From Hoylesella loescheii (GTDB taxonomy: Bacteria; Bacteroidota; Bacteroidia; Bacteroidales; Bacteroidaceae): a stretch of 64,000 bases of DNA. Under the pieces are notes generated by a model. That model was not told the origin of the DNA and ran no database searches. It was given only the letters and a program-made list of their open reading frames with translations. Positions 7,804-16,975 of the stretch are shown in pieces. The number at the start of each line of letters is the position of its first letter. Within the stretch, counting starts at the first letter, position 1. Location of the stretch: assembly GCA_021531755.1 (NCBI GenBank), contig JADYUK010000003.1, positions 124,001 through 188,000 on the forward strand. Direction: 5' to 3'. Made by a program: the position numbers and the translations under genes.

Positions 7804-9705
7804 ATGAGACACATTCTGCATACCTTCTTCATCCTCCTCGCCCTCCTCGCCGTGCCGTCAGCACGCTCCATAGCCGCCGACCGTTATGCCAAGGAGATGG
7901 CGATGGACATGCTGCGCTCTTTCAGCCGTTATATCTACAATGACTGTGAGGATATCGACAGCCTTTATGCCTGTTTCCGTGGCGAGAACACTATGGGCAG
8001 CAATGAGGCCGGAGTGCGCACCAATGCCGACCTCTCCATGCTCTCTGCCTTCCTCTGCCGCTACGACAGACACGAGCCCCGCCTCGCCCTCATGGCCGAG
8101 AAGACACTGCGATACGCTGTCCACACACACAAGGCTGTGAGGCGTAAGGCATGCAAGGACGGCAGATACTGGGGCTCCACATCCGTCGCCGACCACCAGT
8201 GGGAGAGCAGCCTCTGGGCCATGTCCGTGGCGTACAGCGCATTCTTCCAGTGGGAGAGGCTCGACTCTCTGATGAGGGATGATGTCTACCGCCTGCTGAA
8301 AGCCGAGTGTGACTACGAGCTCGAGCGCGATATCCCTACAGGATACATAGGCGACACGAAGGCCGAGGAGAACGGATGGGAGGTCGATGTCCTCGCCGCG
8401 GCGTTAGGACTCTTCCCCGACGACGCCCTCGCCCCACGATGGTTCCAGCGCATGAGGGAGTTCGCAGTCAACTCCTACTCCCACCCCTCTGACGCCGACA
8501 ACCATACCATCCCCGACCCCTGGTATGACAACAGCACGATAAGCTCCATGTACCGCGGGGCAAACCTTTACCCCGACTGGACGCTCCAGAACCATGACTT
8601 CTTCCACACATCATACCAGAACGTCGTCATACAGGAACTCGGAGAGGCCGCGCTCGCCCTCAGGCTGTTCCAGGGCGACAGACAGAAATGGAAGAGCGAG
8701 ACACTGCTCCATAACTGTGACTCTGTCACACAGAATGTGCTCAACTGGCTCACACTGCCCGACGGGGAGCAGGCTATGCCCAATGGCAACGACTGGAGCC
8801 TCTTCCTCTACGACCAGGTGACATCCTACTCGACAATGGCTTGTATGAGAGGCGATGCCGACGCGCTCCTCTTCGAGCAGCAGGCTCTCAGGAAAATAGC
8901 GCGCAGGCAGCAGACAACAGCTGACGGGGCATGGCTCCTGAGACCCGATGTCGGGGCAAGGAGAATGGGCGTGCAGGGCCACCGCGTCATGATGACATGG
9001 CTCATGCACCACATATTCCCTGTCGGCGGCATGCAGCCGGCTGATGTGAAGGACTTCATGCTGAGGCATGCCGAGGCGCGCATTCTGCCATGCCAGAACA
9101 TCGTGCGCACAATGACTGGTGACTATTTCGCCTGCTTCTCGTTCAGCAAGGGCAAGCGCAGCTTCACAGGATACATAGCCCCGATAACAACACCAGAGGA
9201 GTCGAACCTCGTCGTGCCATACCGTAAGTATAACACAGGCAACATCGTCGGATACTACACGACAGAGGGCGCAAGGACAAACGCACGCCTTATAGGCGAG
9301 CCGGAGATGACTCTCGACGGCCGGTTCTTCTCGGTCAAGGCGTCGCTGGCAGAGAACGACAGCACCATAAGGCGCGACTTCCGTATCACGACAACGCCCG
9401 AGGGACTTGAATACACCGACCGCGCCCGCCCCATAGCCCGTAATGTCAGCGTCAAGGCCGACCGTACAGGGCTTATGGCCATAAGCACCGATGTCTTCAC
9501 GCACGAGACACGGGACGTCGAGACAACACCCGGGAAGACCGTCATAGACAACACTCTCACCATCCTCTCCTCGCCGAGAGCTGAGGCGATATGGGGGGAC
9601 ACATCGACCGAGAACTCTATCACGACAACGAAGATATACCCTTACGGAGAGAGAAAGGCATGGAAGCACAAGGTGAGGTATATCGTCGGGAAAGAGAGAG
9701 AATAA
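7804..9705 (+). CDS. Secreted protein of unknown family, probable (alpha/alpha)-barrel carbohydrate-active enzyme
   Basis: The protein has 633 residues from the ATG at 7804, chosen because it opens a clean signal peptide (MRHILHTFFILLALLAVPSA); the 29 upstream in-frame codons do not look like protein. The first 350 residues are helix-rich with many Trp/Tyr/Asp, for example GRYWGSTSVADHQWESSLWA, EENGWEVDVLAAALGLFP and NHDFFHTSYQNVVIQELGEA. The last 200 residues are beta-rich. This two-part layout resembles heparinase-like lyases and alpha/alpha-barrel glycosidases such as GH154, but I cannot assign a family. The neighbourhood suggests a pectin-related role. Confidence 0.75.
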   Translation: MRHILHTFFILLALLAVPSARSIAADRYAKEMAMDMLRSFSRYIYNDCEDIDSLYACFRGENTMGSNEAGVRTNADLSMLSAFLCRYDRHEPRLALMAEKTLRYAVHTHKAVRRKACKDGRYWGSTSVADHQWESSLWAMSVAYSAFFQWERLDSLMRDDVYRLLKAECDYELERDIPTGYIGDTKAEENGWEVDVLAAALGLFPDDALAPRWFQRMREFAVNSYSHPSDADNHTIPDPWYDNSTISSMYRGANLYPDWTLQNHDFFHTSYQNVVIQELGEAALALRLFQGDRQKWKSETLLHNCDSVTQNVLNWLTLPDGEQAMPNGNDWSLFLYDQVTSYSTMACMRGDADALLFEQQALRKIARRQQTTADGAWLLRPDVGARRMGVQGHRVMMTWLMHHIFPVGGMQPADVKDFMLRHAEARILPCQNIVRTMTGDYFACFSFSKGKRSFTGYIAPITTPEESNLVVPYRKYNTGNIVGYYTTEGARTNARLIGEPEMTLDGRFFSVKASLAENDSTIRRDFRITTTPEGLEYTDRARPIARNVSVKADRTGLMAISTDVFTHETRDVETTPGKTVIDNTLTILSSPRAEAIWGDTSTENSITTTKIYPYGERKAWKHKVRYIVGKERE

Positions 9706-9866
9706 CCCCTGCACATGAAAAACGGCAGCTGTGATGCCCCATCGTGCAAGACACGGAACACCGGACAAGACAAACGCCGTCAATAATAAGAATAATATTG
9801 TATAGCAAAGGGCGGACGATATCTGCCCCCATCAATAACCATAAAAACAAAAAAACAACAAAGGAC

Positions 9867-10241
9867 ATGAAACAGATTCATACAGACAACGCGCCAGCAG
9901 CCATAGGCCCATACAGCCAGGCTATCGAGGCCAACGGATTCATCTTCGCCTCAGGACAGCTGCCTATTGACCCCCAGACAGGAGCATTCGCCGAGGGCGG
10001 CATAAAGGGACAGACACGACAGAGCCTCCTGAACGCGCAGAGCATACTCCGTGCCGCCGGCGCTGAGCTCTCAAACGTTGTCAAGACAACGGTCTTCCTC
10101 GACTCCATGGACGATTTCGCTGCCATGAACGAGGTCTATGCCGAGTTCTTCTCACAGCCTTACCCAGCACGCTCTGCCGTGTCGGTCAAGAAGCTCCCGA
10201 AGGGCGCCCTCGTGGAGATAGAGGTCATCGCAGCCAAGTGA
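9867..10241 (+). CDS. ridA: RidA family 2-iminobutanoate/2-iminopropanoate deaminase
   Basis: The 124-residue protein from the ATG at 9867 carries the family blocks IGPYSQAI, FASGQLPIDP, NVVKTTVFLDSMDDFAAMNEVY and PARSAVSVKKLPKGALVEIEVIA, including the conserved arginine of PARS. RidA hydrolyses reactive enamines and imines produced by PLP enzymes. An in-frame extension upstream to 9744 lacks family similarity and was excluded. The gap of 161 bases from the preceding gene allows its own transcription. Confidence 0.95.
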   Translation: MKQIHTDNAPAAIGPYSQAIEANGFIFASGQLPIDPQTGAFAEGGIKGQTRQSLLNAQSILRAAGAELSNVVKTTVFLDSMDDFAAMNEVYAEFFSQPYPARSAVSVKKLPKGALVEIEVIAAK

Positions 10242-10355
10242 AAAGGCTGAACAGGATAGGTGGGGCAGGGCAGGATGACAGCCCTGCGGCCGCCATGATA
10301 GACATATCATACCCTCCATGCTGATTATTGTCTCCCGATAATGATACAGGTGGAA

Positions 10356-10411
10356 ACACAGAAGCAGCTCTCTGACATCCCGTGTGAGGATGCGGAGAGC
10401 TGCTTCTGTGT
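10356..10411. terminator. Long perfect hairpin between convergent genes
   Basis: Arms at 10356-10372 and 10395-10411 pair over 17 bases (ACACAGAAGCAGCTCTC and its complement) around a 22-base loop. It lies between ridA and the DUF4450-like gene, which converge, so it can serve both. There is no clear U-run. Confidence 0.7.
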
Positions 10412-10431
10412 GCTGTACGGCAGCGTAGTGC

Positions 10432-13400
10432 TTATGGCCGCTGGAGCGTGATGCCCATAATGCCCATGACGACCTCATTGCTCAGTGTCGTCAGCGTTAT
10501 GCTGCGGAGGCGTTTCCTGGGGTTGAGGGGCATGTCGATGATGATACCTCCACCGCCCTTTATCTCCCTCACAGCAGTCTTCTGGCCTGGTATGTCGCCG
10601 GCTGTCAGAGCCTCCCCCATGCCTAGGGCTGCGGAGAGGTGGCGGCTGACAATGCCTGACGACAGCCCCACACGGTAGGGACGGGGCTGGGGCATGGGGA
10701 ACGCCGCGGCGTCGTCAAGATAATCCTGCTCTATCGGACACCAGTTGTAGGGAGGCGTGAGGAGCAGCGTGTCTGCGCTGCCGTCAGTATAGTGGGCGGT
10801 GAGACGGCCGTTAGGGATATCATACTGCATGGGGTTCGTGGTGCCTGCCATGAGCAGATAGGCGTGTGTGGCACGCCCCTTGACCCTCACGCTGATGCTG
10901 TCCGGATAGTTGTCCCACAGGCTCGTGAAGGCTATGTCATGGCCTGTCGGGGGGATGCTGAACATGACAGCCCCGCCCATGTCTGGCAGACTGACACCGT
11001 GGTTCCTGATGCCGGAGGCGTCAACAGTGGCGGTGCGCTTCGTCGAACACCAGTCGCCGATACCCTGCGTGGGTACACAGAGCGTGGTGTATGGAGAGCG
11101 TGGGGAGAGATAACGCTGCATGAAGATGCTGTCGACAGAGCCATTGACGACACCCGACAGGGAGACTGGCTCAAGACGCGAGGGCTGGACATCGGCAAAT
11201 GTGTTGCCCTCTGATGCCGGCATGACGTACGGCTGGGCTGGAGAAGGCTCAGCGGCCCTCATGTCGTCGAGCACGATATGCTGCACACTGTCTGCCGTGC
11301 ACAATGTGTCATGATACTCTCCGTTGCCCGTGTTCTGGCGTATGACAATCGCCAGAGGCTGTCTGAAACGCTGTGATATGTCGAGGACAATCTTCCCGCC
11401 CGCACGCCTGTATGTATAGTCAAGATAGGGCGTGTGGATGGAGGCGCTGTCCCACGAGGCGGGGAAGCCGGGGCGTATGACACAACGGCCGTACAATGCC
11501 TCGGGCGTGATGCCATAGAGCCCCTCGATGATGGCACGCGATGATATGCCCGTGACATCAGCGAAATCACGGTATGCCTCGCCTGTGGCACGGTCAAGGG
11601 ATGACAGCTGACCGAAATTCCCCGGGCTCGAGCCGAGGTACATGAAGTCGAGGACATTGGCTTTGAGCAGACGGTAGGCCTCCTCCGCACGCCCCGCCTT
11701 GTAGTAGGCAAGCACGGTGTGCATCACCTCGGCCATGGCGACATTGTTTATGCTCCACTCGTAAGGCGACCACGACGAGGTGCTGATGGTCCTGTATTCT
11801 CTCCCGTCGTGTATGAACGGTATATGGGGGATATGGCTGTCGATATAGCGTGTCGAGCTGTATGCCTGCTGTGGTGTCCCCACTCCACAGTCGATAGGGG
11901 TGTATATGCTCCAAAGGGCGGCATTCTTATGCACTCTCCCCAGCCCCATGAAGTCCTGGTATTCTGCCCAGTGGCCATCGTCTGCCACCCACAGGCGGCT
12001 GTTCATGGCCTTGAGTATGCGCTCGGCCTCGTCACGGTAGGGGGCGGGGTCCTCGCCGATGAGCTCTGCTATGCGTGCCGCAAGCCTGTTGGCGCGGTAG
12101 TTGTATGCCGAGGAGTGGGTGACAGCACCGCTGTTATACTGGAGCGCGTCGCTCGCCCAGATGCAGCAGTAGGCGTCGTACAGAGAGTCGCCATCGGGGT
12201 CCCATGCTTGCTTCTCCCATGCGAGGTGGCGAGTGATGACAGGCCACATCCTGCGCATGAATGCCGTGTCGGCGTCAAACTGGAGATGGGTCAGGAGCTC
12301 GTCGATATAGACAAGGTTCATGTCATAGTGGTGGAACTGGTCGTCGCGCTCGGGGTTGCGGCATATATAGCCGTTGCTGTACATGGGGGTCCCCCATGCG
12401 TATGTCCCGCGAGCCAGATTGTTCTTCTCGTCCATCATGTGGGGCTTGCTCAGCGGGACATTGCTGACCATGCTCTTGGCATAAGCGTCGAAGTGGATGC
12501 GCTGCCTCTCATGCATGCCCAGAAAGTCGCCCATATATGCCGCACGCCATCCAGGCAGAGGCATGCGCCACCCTACAGCGCCATGCAGCCACACCTTTCC
12601 GCTCCACGCTCCGTCTGCCGCCATGACCATCGCTCCGCCTATGGGGTTCAGCCATGCGTCGGGGGTGGTGATGCTGACACTGCCCGACAATTCAGCGCGC
12701 CAGCGTTCAGCGCTCTCGTAACGGAGCCTCATGGCCTCATGCTCTATGGCTGTGACAGGAGTGGTGAGGGCTGTCGAGTCGATGGAGAAATATATCGTGG
12801 TGAGGCTGGCTGGCAGCGGTCGCTCGCCCGTGGGCGGTGTCTTGCGGCAGCTCGCTGTCTTCCTCTTGCCACGCTTCGTGGGAGACGGAGCGGCAGGCTG
12901 GCAGAATGTGGCCTCAGAGAGCATCTGCTGCCCCTCCCTGTCGTGAGACTCAAAACATCCAGGAAGCTCAAAGCGCCCCATATCGCCTGAACGGACAAAC
13001 TTCTCGGCACGTGTGCCTGACACACGGCCGGAGAGCGTCACAGGGCTGTCAAATCCCTCACCGCTGAACCGCCAGATGCCTCCCTCGCTGTCTGGATAGG
13101 CAAGGACGCTGACGCGGAGAGTGGCGCCGCCCCAGCGGTCGTCACGCAAAGTGTAGTCGCGCCGCCCTCCCTCGTAGCGTGACTCACAGTAGCCTGTGGA
13201 GTCAAGGGCCATGGACAGCCCCTTGTATGTCAGAGAGAAACTGATGTTCCTCGACAGCTTCTTCTTGTAGATGGCGAAGACAGGGCGGTCGCTCGTCTCT
13301 ATACGGTATTCTGACGTGCTGCCATAAAGGGCGCGCGTGTAGCGGTTATGGCCGTTGACCGATACAAAGGCACGGCCCGAGGGACGGTATGACGCATTAC

Positions 13401-13473
13401 GCGAAACGCCATCCCCATGGCCTGTGACGGCTGTGGAGATGGCGAGGAAAAGGATTGTGAGATAACTTCTCAT
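10432..13473 (-). CDS. Large secreted DUF4450-like protein, probable (alpha/alpha)6-barrel glycosidase
   Basis: The protein has 1013 residues starting with a signal peptide (MRSYLTILFLAISTAVTGHG). A beta-rich N-terminal third precedes a central helical barrel with WRAAYMGDFLGMHERQRIHF, DPDGDSLYDAYCCIWASDAL, SSAYNYRANRLAARIAELIG and SSWSPYEWSINNVAMAEVMH, which resemble Bacteroidota DUF4450 proteins. A C-terminal beta region follows. Activity is not known to me. It is the last gene on the strand of the acid-sugar operon, 162 bases after the racemase-like gene, so shared transcription is possible but unproven. Confidence 0.75.
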   Translation of the reverse strand: MRSYLTILFLAISTAVTGHGDGVSRNASYRPSGRAFVSVNGHNRYTRALYGSTSEYRIETSDRPVFAIYKKKLSRNISFSLTYKGLSMALDSTGYCESRYEGGRRDYTLRDDRWGGATLRVSVLAYPDSEGGIWRFSGEGFDSPVTLSGRVSGTRAEKFVRSGDMGRFELPGCFESHDREGQQMLSEATFCQPAAPSPTKRGKRKTASCRKTPPTGERPLPASLTTIYFSIDSTALTTPVTAIEHEAMRLRYESAERWRAELSGSVSITTPDAWLNPIGGAMVMAADGAWSGKVWLHGAVGWRMPLPGWRAAYMGDFLGMHERQRIHFDAYAKSMVSNVPLSKPHMMDEKNNLARGTYAWGTPMYSNGYICRNPERDDQFHHYDMNLVYIDELLTHLQFDADTAFMRRMWPVITRHLAWEKQAWDPDGDSLYDAYCCIWASDALQYNSGAVTHSSAYNYRANRLAARIAELIGEDPAPYRDEAERILKAMNSRLWVADDGHWAEYQDFMGLGRVHKNAALWSIYTPIDCGVGTPQQAYSSTRYIDSHIPHIPFIHDGREYRTISTSSWSPYEWSINNVAMAEVMHTVLAYYKAGRAEEAYRLLKANVLDFMYLGSSPGNFGQLSSLDRATGEAYRDFADVTGISSRAIIEGLYGITPEALYGRCVIRPGFPASWDSASIHTPYLDYTYRRAGGKIVLDISQRFRQPLAIVIRQNTGNGEYHDTLCTADSVQHIVLDDMRAAEPSPAQPYVMPASEGNTFADVQPSRLEPVSLSGVVNGSVDSIFMQRYLSPRSPYTTLCVPTQGIGDWCSTKRTATVDASGIRNHGVSLPDMGGAVMFSIPPTGHDIAFTSLWDNYPDSISVRVKGRATHAYLLMAGTTNPMQYDIPNGRLTAHYTDGSADTLLLTPPYNWCPIEQDYLDDAAAFPMPQPRPYRVGLSSGIVSRHLSAALGMGEALTAGDIPGQKTAVREIKGGGGIIIDMPLNPRKRLRSITLTTLSNEVVMGIMGITLQRP

Positions 13474-13635
13474 TATTACTGGTTTGTTTGTCTGGTAAAG
13501 GATGGGTACGGCAGATATTGCCGGCAGGAATGGCCTATGCCTCTTTCTGCGCCAGCATATCTGTCCCCAGGGGGATTATCAGGCTGCCTCTGTCGATGCC
13601 AGGATAGATTGCTGGGGTAGGGAAGAAGAGTGGGG

Positions 13636-14292
13636 TCAGAATCCCATGAAATGTCTCAGACCCTTCACTCCAAGCACTGGAGAGGAAAGGACCGGTTTAC
13701 CTGTCAGCTCGGCAAGACGCCCCTCCATGCGCTCCATTGAGCCCTGGGCGAGGACGAAAAGGTCGACATCGGCTGCTATGCGCTGTGCTGCCTCGGCTAT
13801 GAGGCGGTCGTGGGTCTCGCCGTCGCCACTCTGTCCGGCAGCGAAAGCGCCGTCGGCAAGTCCCTCAACAAGGTCAATATCACGCCCTGCCTCCTCTGCA
13901 CACTTCCTCAGAAGGCGGCATGTGGGGTCGAGGGTGGTGGGGAGGGTCGAGATGACTCCTATGCGGCTGGCATCGCGGACAGCCTTCTCGGCCATCGGAC
14001 GGTCTATGCGGAACACAGGTATGCGGCAGATGAGATTGCCCATGTCGGCAATGTCTCCTACGCTTGAGCATGTGTTGAAGATTATGTCCGCTCCTGAGTC
14101 GGCCGCCGCGTTGTAATAGTCGAGGAGACGGCGGCGCACGGCTGGAGTGACGCTGTTGTTCTTTATGACCTCCTTGATGAGCGAGCTCTCGGCGATATGC
14201 TCTACCTCTACCTCAGGGAAGTGCTTCTTGAATGTCTCTGTCAATGGGCCTACCAAGGCCATCGCTGTATGTACACAGACTACTTTCTTCAT
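13636..14292 (-). CDS. Asp/Glu/hydantoin racemase family protein
   Basis: The 218-residue cytosolic protein has the two family cysteine regions, IIFNTCSSVGD around residue 97 and a weaker second half where LAQGSMERM replaces the usual Cys-containing AQ(A/G)SM loop. The second catalytic Cys therefore appears to be missing. Members racemise amino acids, or act as decarboxylases or isomerases of related acids. It lies downstream of an acid-sugar kinase and a BKACE enzyme, so a role on a small hydroxy-acid is more likely than amino-acid racemisation. Confidence 0.8.
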   Translation of the reverse strand: MKKVVCVHTAMALVGPLTETFKKHFPEVEVEHIAESSLIKEVIKNNSVTPAVRRRLLDYYNAAADSGADIIFNTCSSVGDIADMGNLICRIPVFRIDRPMAEKAVRDASRIGVISTLPTTLDPTCRLLRKCAEEAGRDIDLVEGLADGAFAAGQSGDGETHDRLIAEAAQRIAADVDLFVLAQGSMERMEGRLAELTGKPVLSSPVLGVKGLRHFMGF

Positions 14293-14455
14293 TGTTCTAT
14301 ATGGTTTTGATGGGTTTGTATTACTTGTTGTTCTCTATCTGTCGCCCACGGCCTCCTTGTCGCTGGCATCGCTGTCGTCTGCCAAGGCTTGTGGCTGGTG
14401 GGCTGACTGCGGGGCACAGAAAGAAGGCATGGATGCTCAGATGGCTGGCTCTTGG

Positions 14456-15691
14456 CTATGCCATACGGCTCATCTTGCGGTATATCTCGGCGAGGGACGA
14501 CGCGTTGCCAACATTGCCTGGGAAGATGATGTAGGGGAGATTGTGCCCGTCCTTCTCGGTCATGATACACGGAACGCTGTTTATCGCTTGCCCCATGACT
14601 CTCGCCATGCTGACATTAAGGCCATGGGTCAGTATGTCATGGCTCGTTATCCCGCCCTTGGCCACTAAGTAAGCCGGCCTGTAGTCCATCATGCTGACAA
14701 GGCTGACAAGGAAGGCTGAGACCTTCTGTCCCAGTGCCTGACGCTTCTCAGCGTCGGCTATGCGCACCTCCTTGCGGCTGGTGTATACCACAGGGGTCTT
14801 CCCCTCAGCGGCCATCTCCCTCATCTTCATGAGGACATCATGCCTGAGCTGCTCAGCATTGTCGAGTATCGCGTCTATCGGAAGCTCTATGCCTGCTGTG
14901 CCTTCCATGTCGAGAAGGTGGTTGAGCTGCTCTGTAGTCTTCCTGACATGTGAGCCGACGATGATTGTACCGCATCCCTTTGGGGGTATCATAAGGTCGG
15001 CAGGGGAGAGCAGGGGCTTGTCGGCGATGCCGCTGATAGAACGCGGCAGGGATGACGACGAGCGTATGACGACGGCTCCGTCCCAGTCTGCTGTGGCTTC
15101 AAAAAGACGGTCACGGTATTCGTCAAGCTGTGTGTAGCTGTCAGCGTCGACAATATCATAGTCGTCAGGATTGCCACCTTTCTCCAAGATATAGTCACGG
15201 AGACATGATGTTGAGTATCCGAAGACATTGTCTCTTGCGAACTCTGTCTCGCTGACAGGTATAAGGCGGTCACCGTCGCGCATATAGTGTATGCCGCCGA
15301 TGGTCACTCTGCCGCTCTCTATGAAGGCTGGGGCGAACGGCGTCTTCTTCCATACTTTCACGCCATGGCTTTCAAGTGTATGGCGCATGATGTCTGTCTC
15401 AAGAGGGAAATGGCCACGGAGGCATGAGTCGCTGCGGCTGACACAGATGAGACGGTAGCCATGACGGGCATTCACTCTCAGCACGCTCTCAACGGCATCG
15501 CGCATCCTCTGGCACGCATCGGATGCTGTCATGGCTCTTGTGTTGGTGAGGATATAGAAGAAAGGCACATCGTCAGTGAAAGCCTTCTCGAGTGTCTCGT
15601 CGTCCCATTGGGTCAGGAGAAGACAGCCATGCACTGTCTGTATGCCGGTAGGATCGTCGTCAAAGACGACCATCTTCGTGTTCTTGTTCAT
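14456..15691 (-). CDS. Four-carbon acid sugar kinase family protein (OtnK/DtnK-like)
   Basis: The 411-residue protein has the DUF1537-type N-terminal block MVVFDDDPTGIQTVHG, LTNTRAM, the SRSDSCLRGHFPLETD block, and the C-terminal nucleotide-binding block LVAKGGITSHDIL ... IIFPGNVGN. The family phosphorylates D-threonate, D-erythronate or 3-oxo-tetronate with ATP. DDDPTGIQTVHG is the variant found next to BKACE enzymes. It is 42 bases downstream of the MFS carrier. The exact substrate is not visible, but a C4 sugar acid is most likely. Confidence 0.9.
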   Translation of the reverse strand: MNKNTKMVVFDDDPTGIQTVHGCLLLTQWDDETLEKAFTDDVPFFYILTNTRAMTASDACQRMRDAVESVLRVNARHGYRLICVSRSDSCLRGHFPLETDIMRHTLESHGVKVWKKTPFAPAFIESGRVTIGGIHYMRDGDRLIPVSETEFARDNVFGYSTSCLRDYILEKGGNPDDYDIVDADSYTQLDEYRDRLFEATADWDGAVVIRSSSSLPRSISGIADKPLLSPADLMIPPKGCGTIIVGSHVRKTTEQLNHLLDMEGTAGIELPIDAILDNAEQLRHDVLMKMREMAAEGKTPVVYTSRKEVRIADAEKRQALGQKVSAFLVSLVSMMDYRPAYLVAKGGITSHDILTHGLNVSMARVMGQAINSVPCIMTEKDGHNLPYIIFPGNVGNASSLAEIYRKMSRMA

Positions 15692-15733
15692 TGGGTTTGG
15701 GGATAATGAGAGGACTGGATGGCCAGTCCGCGG

Positions 15734-16939
15734 TTATTCTACAATAGGTTTGCTCGGGTTGATGAATGAGAAGAGGATGGCACTGACGATAAGCATCGCG
15801 GCTATCATATATAGAGGGAGGTCATAGTTGCCGGTAGCCTTCAAGAGATAACCGAACATAAGGGAGCAGCAGAAACCTCCCAGATTGCCGAATGTGTTCA
15901 TGGCTCCTGACACAGAGCCGGCATACCTCTTGCCGAGGTCGATGCACAATGCCCATGCAGAAGGGAGCATGAGGTCAAAGATGCCAAAGCAGAGAGAGAG
16001 GAATATGAATACGGCTGTCTTGCCCGGAATGAAGGCGGCGAGAACCATGCAGACTGCCGACACGGCAAGACACACAGTACCAAGCGCCTTGCGCCCGGTC
16101 TTTATCCCGTAGCGCTTGGAGAGGCGGTCAGTAAGATAACCACCAGCGATATTGCCTGCCATGCTCATGAGAAAAGGTATCGCAACAGCATATTTCAGCT
16201 CCTCGGCGCCAAAGCCACGACCCTGTTTCATGTATTCAGGGAACCATGTGAAGAAGAACCAAGAGCCGAAAGCGTAGAAGAAATACATGGCACATATTAT
16301 CCAGAACTGTGGATGGGATGCCATCTTGCGCCATGGTATCTTCTCCTTGACAGCCTTCCCGGGAGTTTCCTCTGCCGTGGCAGGCTTGCGGTCACGGTAA
16401 TATATGAACCATACCACAGTCCATACTATGCCTATCGCACCAAGCACATAGAACGAGAAACGCCATCCGTAGCCAGCCACGAGAGGTATGACGATGAACG
16501 GAGCGGCAGCTCCACCAAGGCGTGTCGCAGCCCATACAAAGCCCTGGGCCTTGCCCACTTCCTCTTTCTTGAACCATCGGCTGATGACACTCGTAGAGCA
16601 TGGCGACGCTCCTGCCTCGCCTATACCGAAACAGAAACGTATGGCAAGCATGGAGAGCAAGCCCGTCGCAAGCCCTGTGAAGCCAGTGAACAATGACCAC
16701 CACAGCACAATGCCTGCAAGCACCCAACGGTGCCCGGCCTTGTCGCCAAGGGCGCCAAGCGGTAGCTGCATGAGGCCGTAGGAGAGGGTGAAGATGCTCA
16801 TCACCCATCCCCAGCCGCTCTGGTCTATGCCAAGGTCTGTCTTTATCTCTATGCTGGAGAATGTTATGCAGGTGCGGTCAAGGAATGTTATGACGCTCAG
16901 TATGACAAGGAGCGCCAGTATGATACTCTTTCTTTTCAT
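15734..16939 (-). CDS. MFS transporter, anion:cation symporter (hexuronate/aldonate) type
   Basis: The 401-residue inner-membrane protein begins MKRKSIILALLVILSVITFLD followed by RTCITFSSIEIKTDLGID, with GxLGDKAGHRWVL between helices 2 and 3 and GIGEAGASPCSTSVISRWF before helix 5. These are hallmarks of the ACS family (ExuT, GudP, DgoT). Twelve hydrophobic segments can be counted. It sits 36 bases after the BKACE gene and 42 before the kinase, so it is the probable importer of the acid degraded by the operon. Confidence 0.9.
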   Translation of the reverse strand: MKRKSIILALLVILSVITFLDRTCITFSSIEIKTDLGIDQSGWGWVMSIFTLSYGLMQLPLGALGDKAGHRWVLAGIVLWWSLFTGFTGLATGLLSMLAIRFCFGIGEAGASPCSTSVISRWFKKEEVGKAQGFVWAATRLGGAAAPFIVIPLVAGYGWRFSFYVLGAIGIVWTVVWFIYYRDRKPATAEETPGKAVKEKIPWRKMASHPQFWIICAMYFFYAFGSWFFFTWFPEYMKQGRGFGAEELKYAVAIPFLMSMAGNIAGGYLTDRLSKRYGIKTGRKALGTVCLAVSAVCMVLAAFIPGKTAVFIFLSLCFGIFDLMLPSAWALCIDLGKRYAGSVSGAMNTFGNLGGFCCSLMFGYLLKATGNYDLPLYMIAAMLIVSAILFSFINPSKPIVE

Positions 16940-16975
16940 AGTGGTATCAGATTAATGGATGCTCAGGCCGTGCGC

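Noticed and set aside
8611..9783. 390-codon open frame opposite the secreted protein at 7.8-9.7 kb
   Set aside because: Shadow of the plus-strand gene, which has a signal peptide and coherent domain structure.
11719..12990. 423-codon open frame opposite the DUF4450-like gene
   Set aside because: No recognisable motif; Val/Cys/His-rich composition typical of antisense of GC-rich coding sequence.
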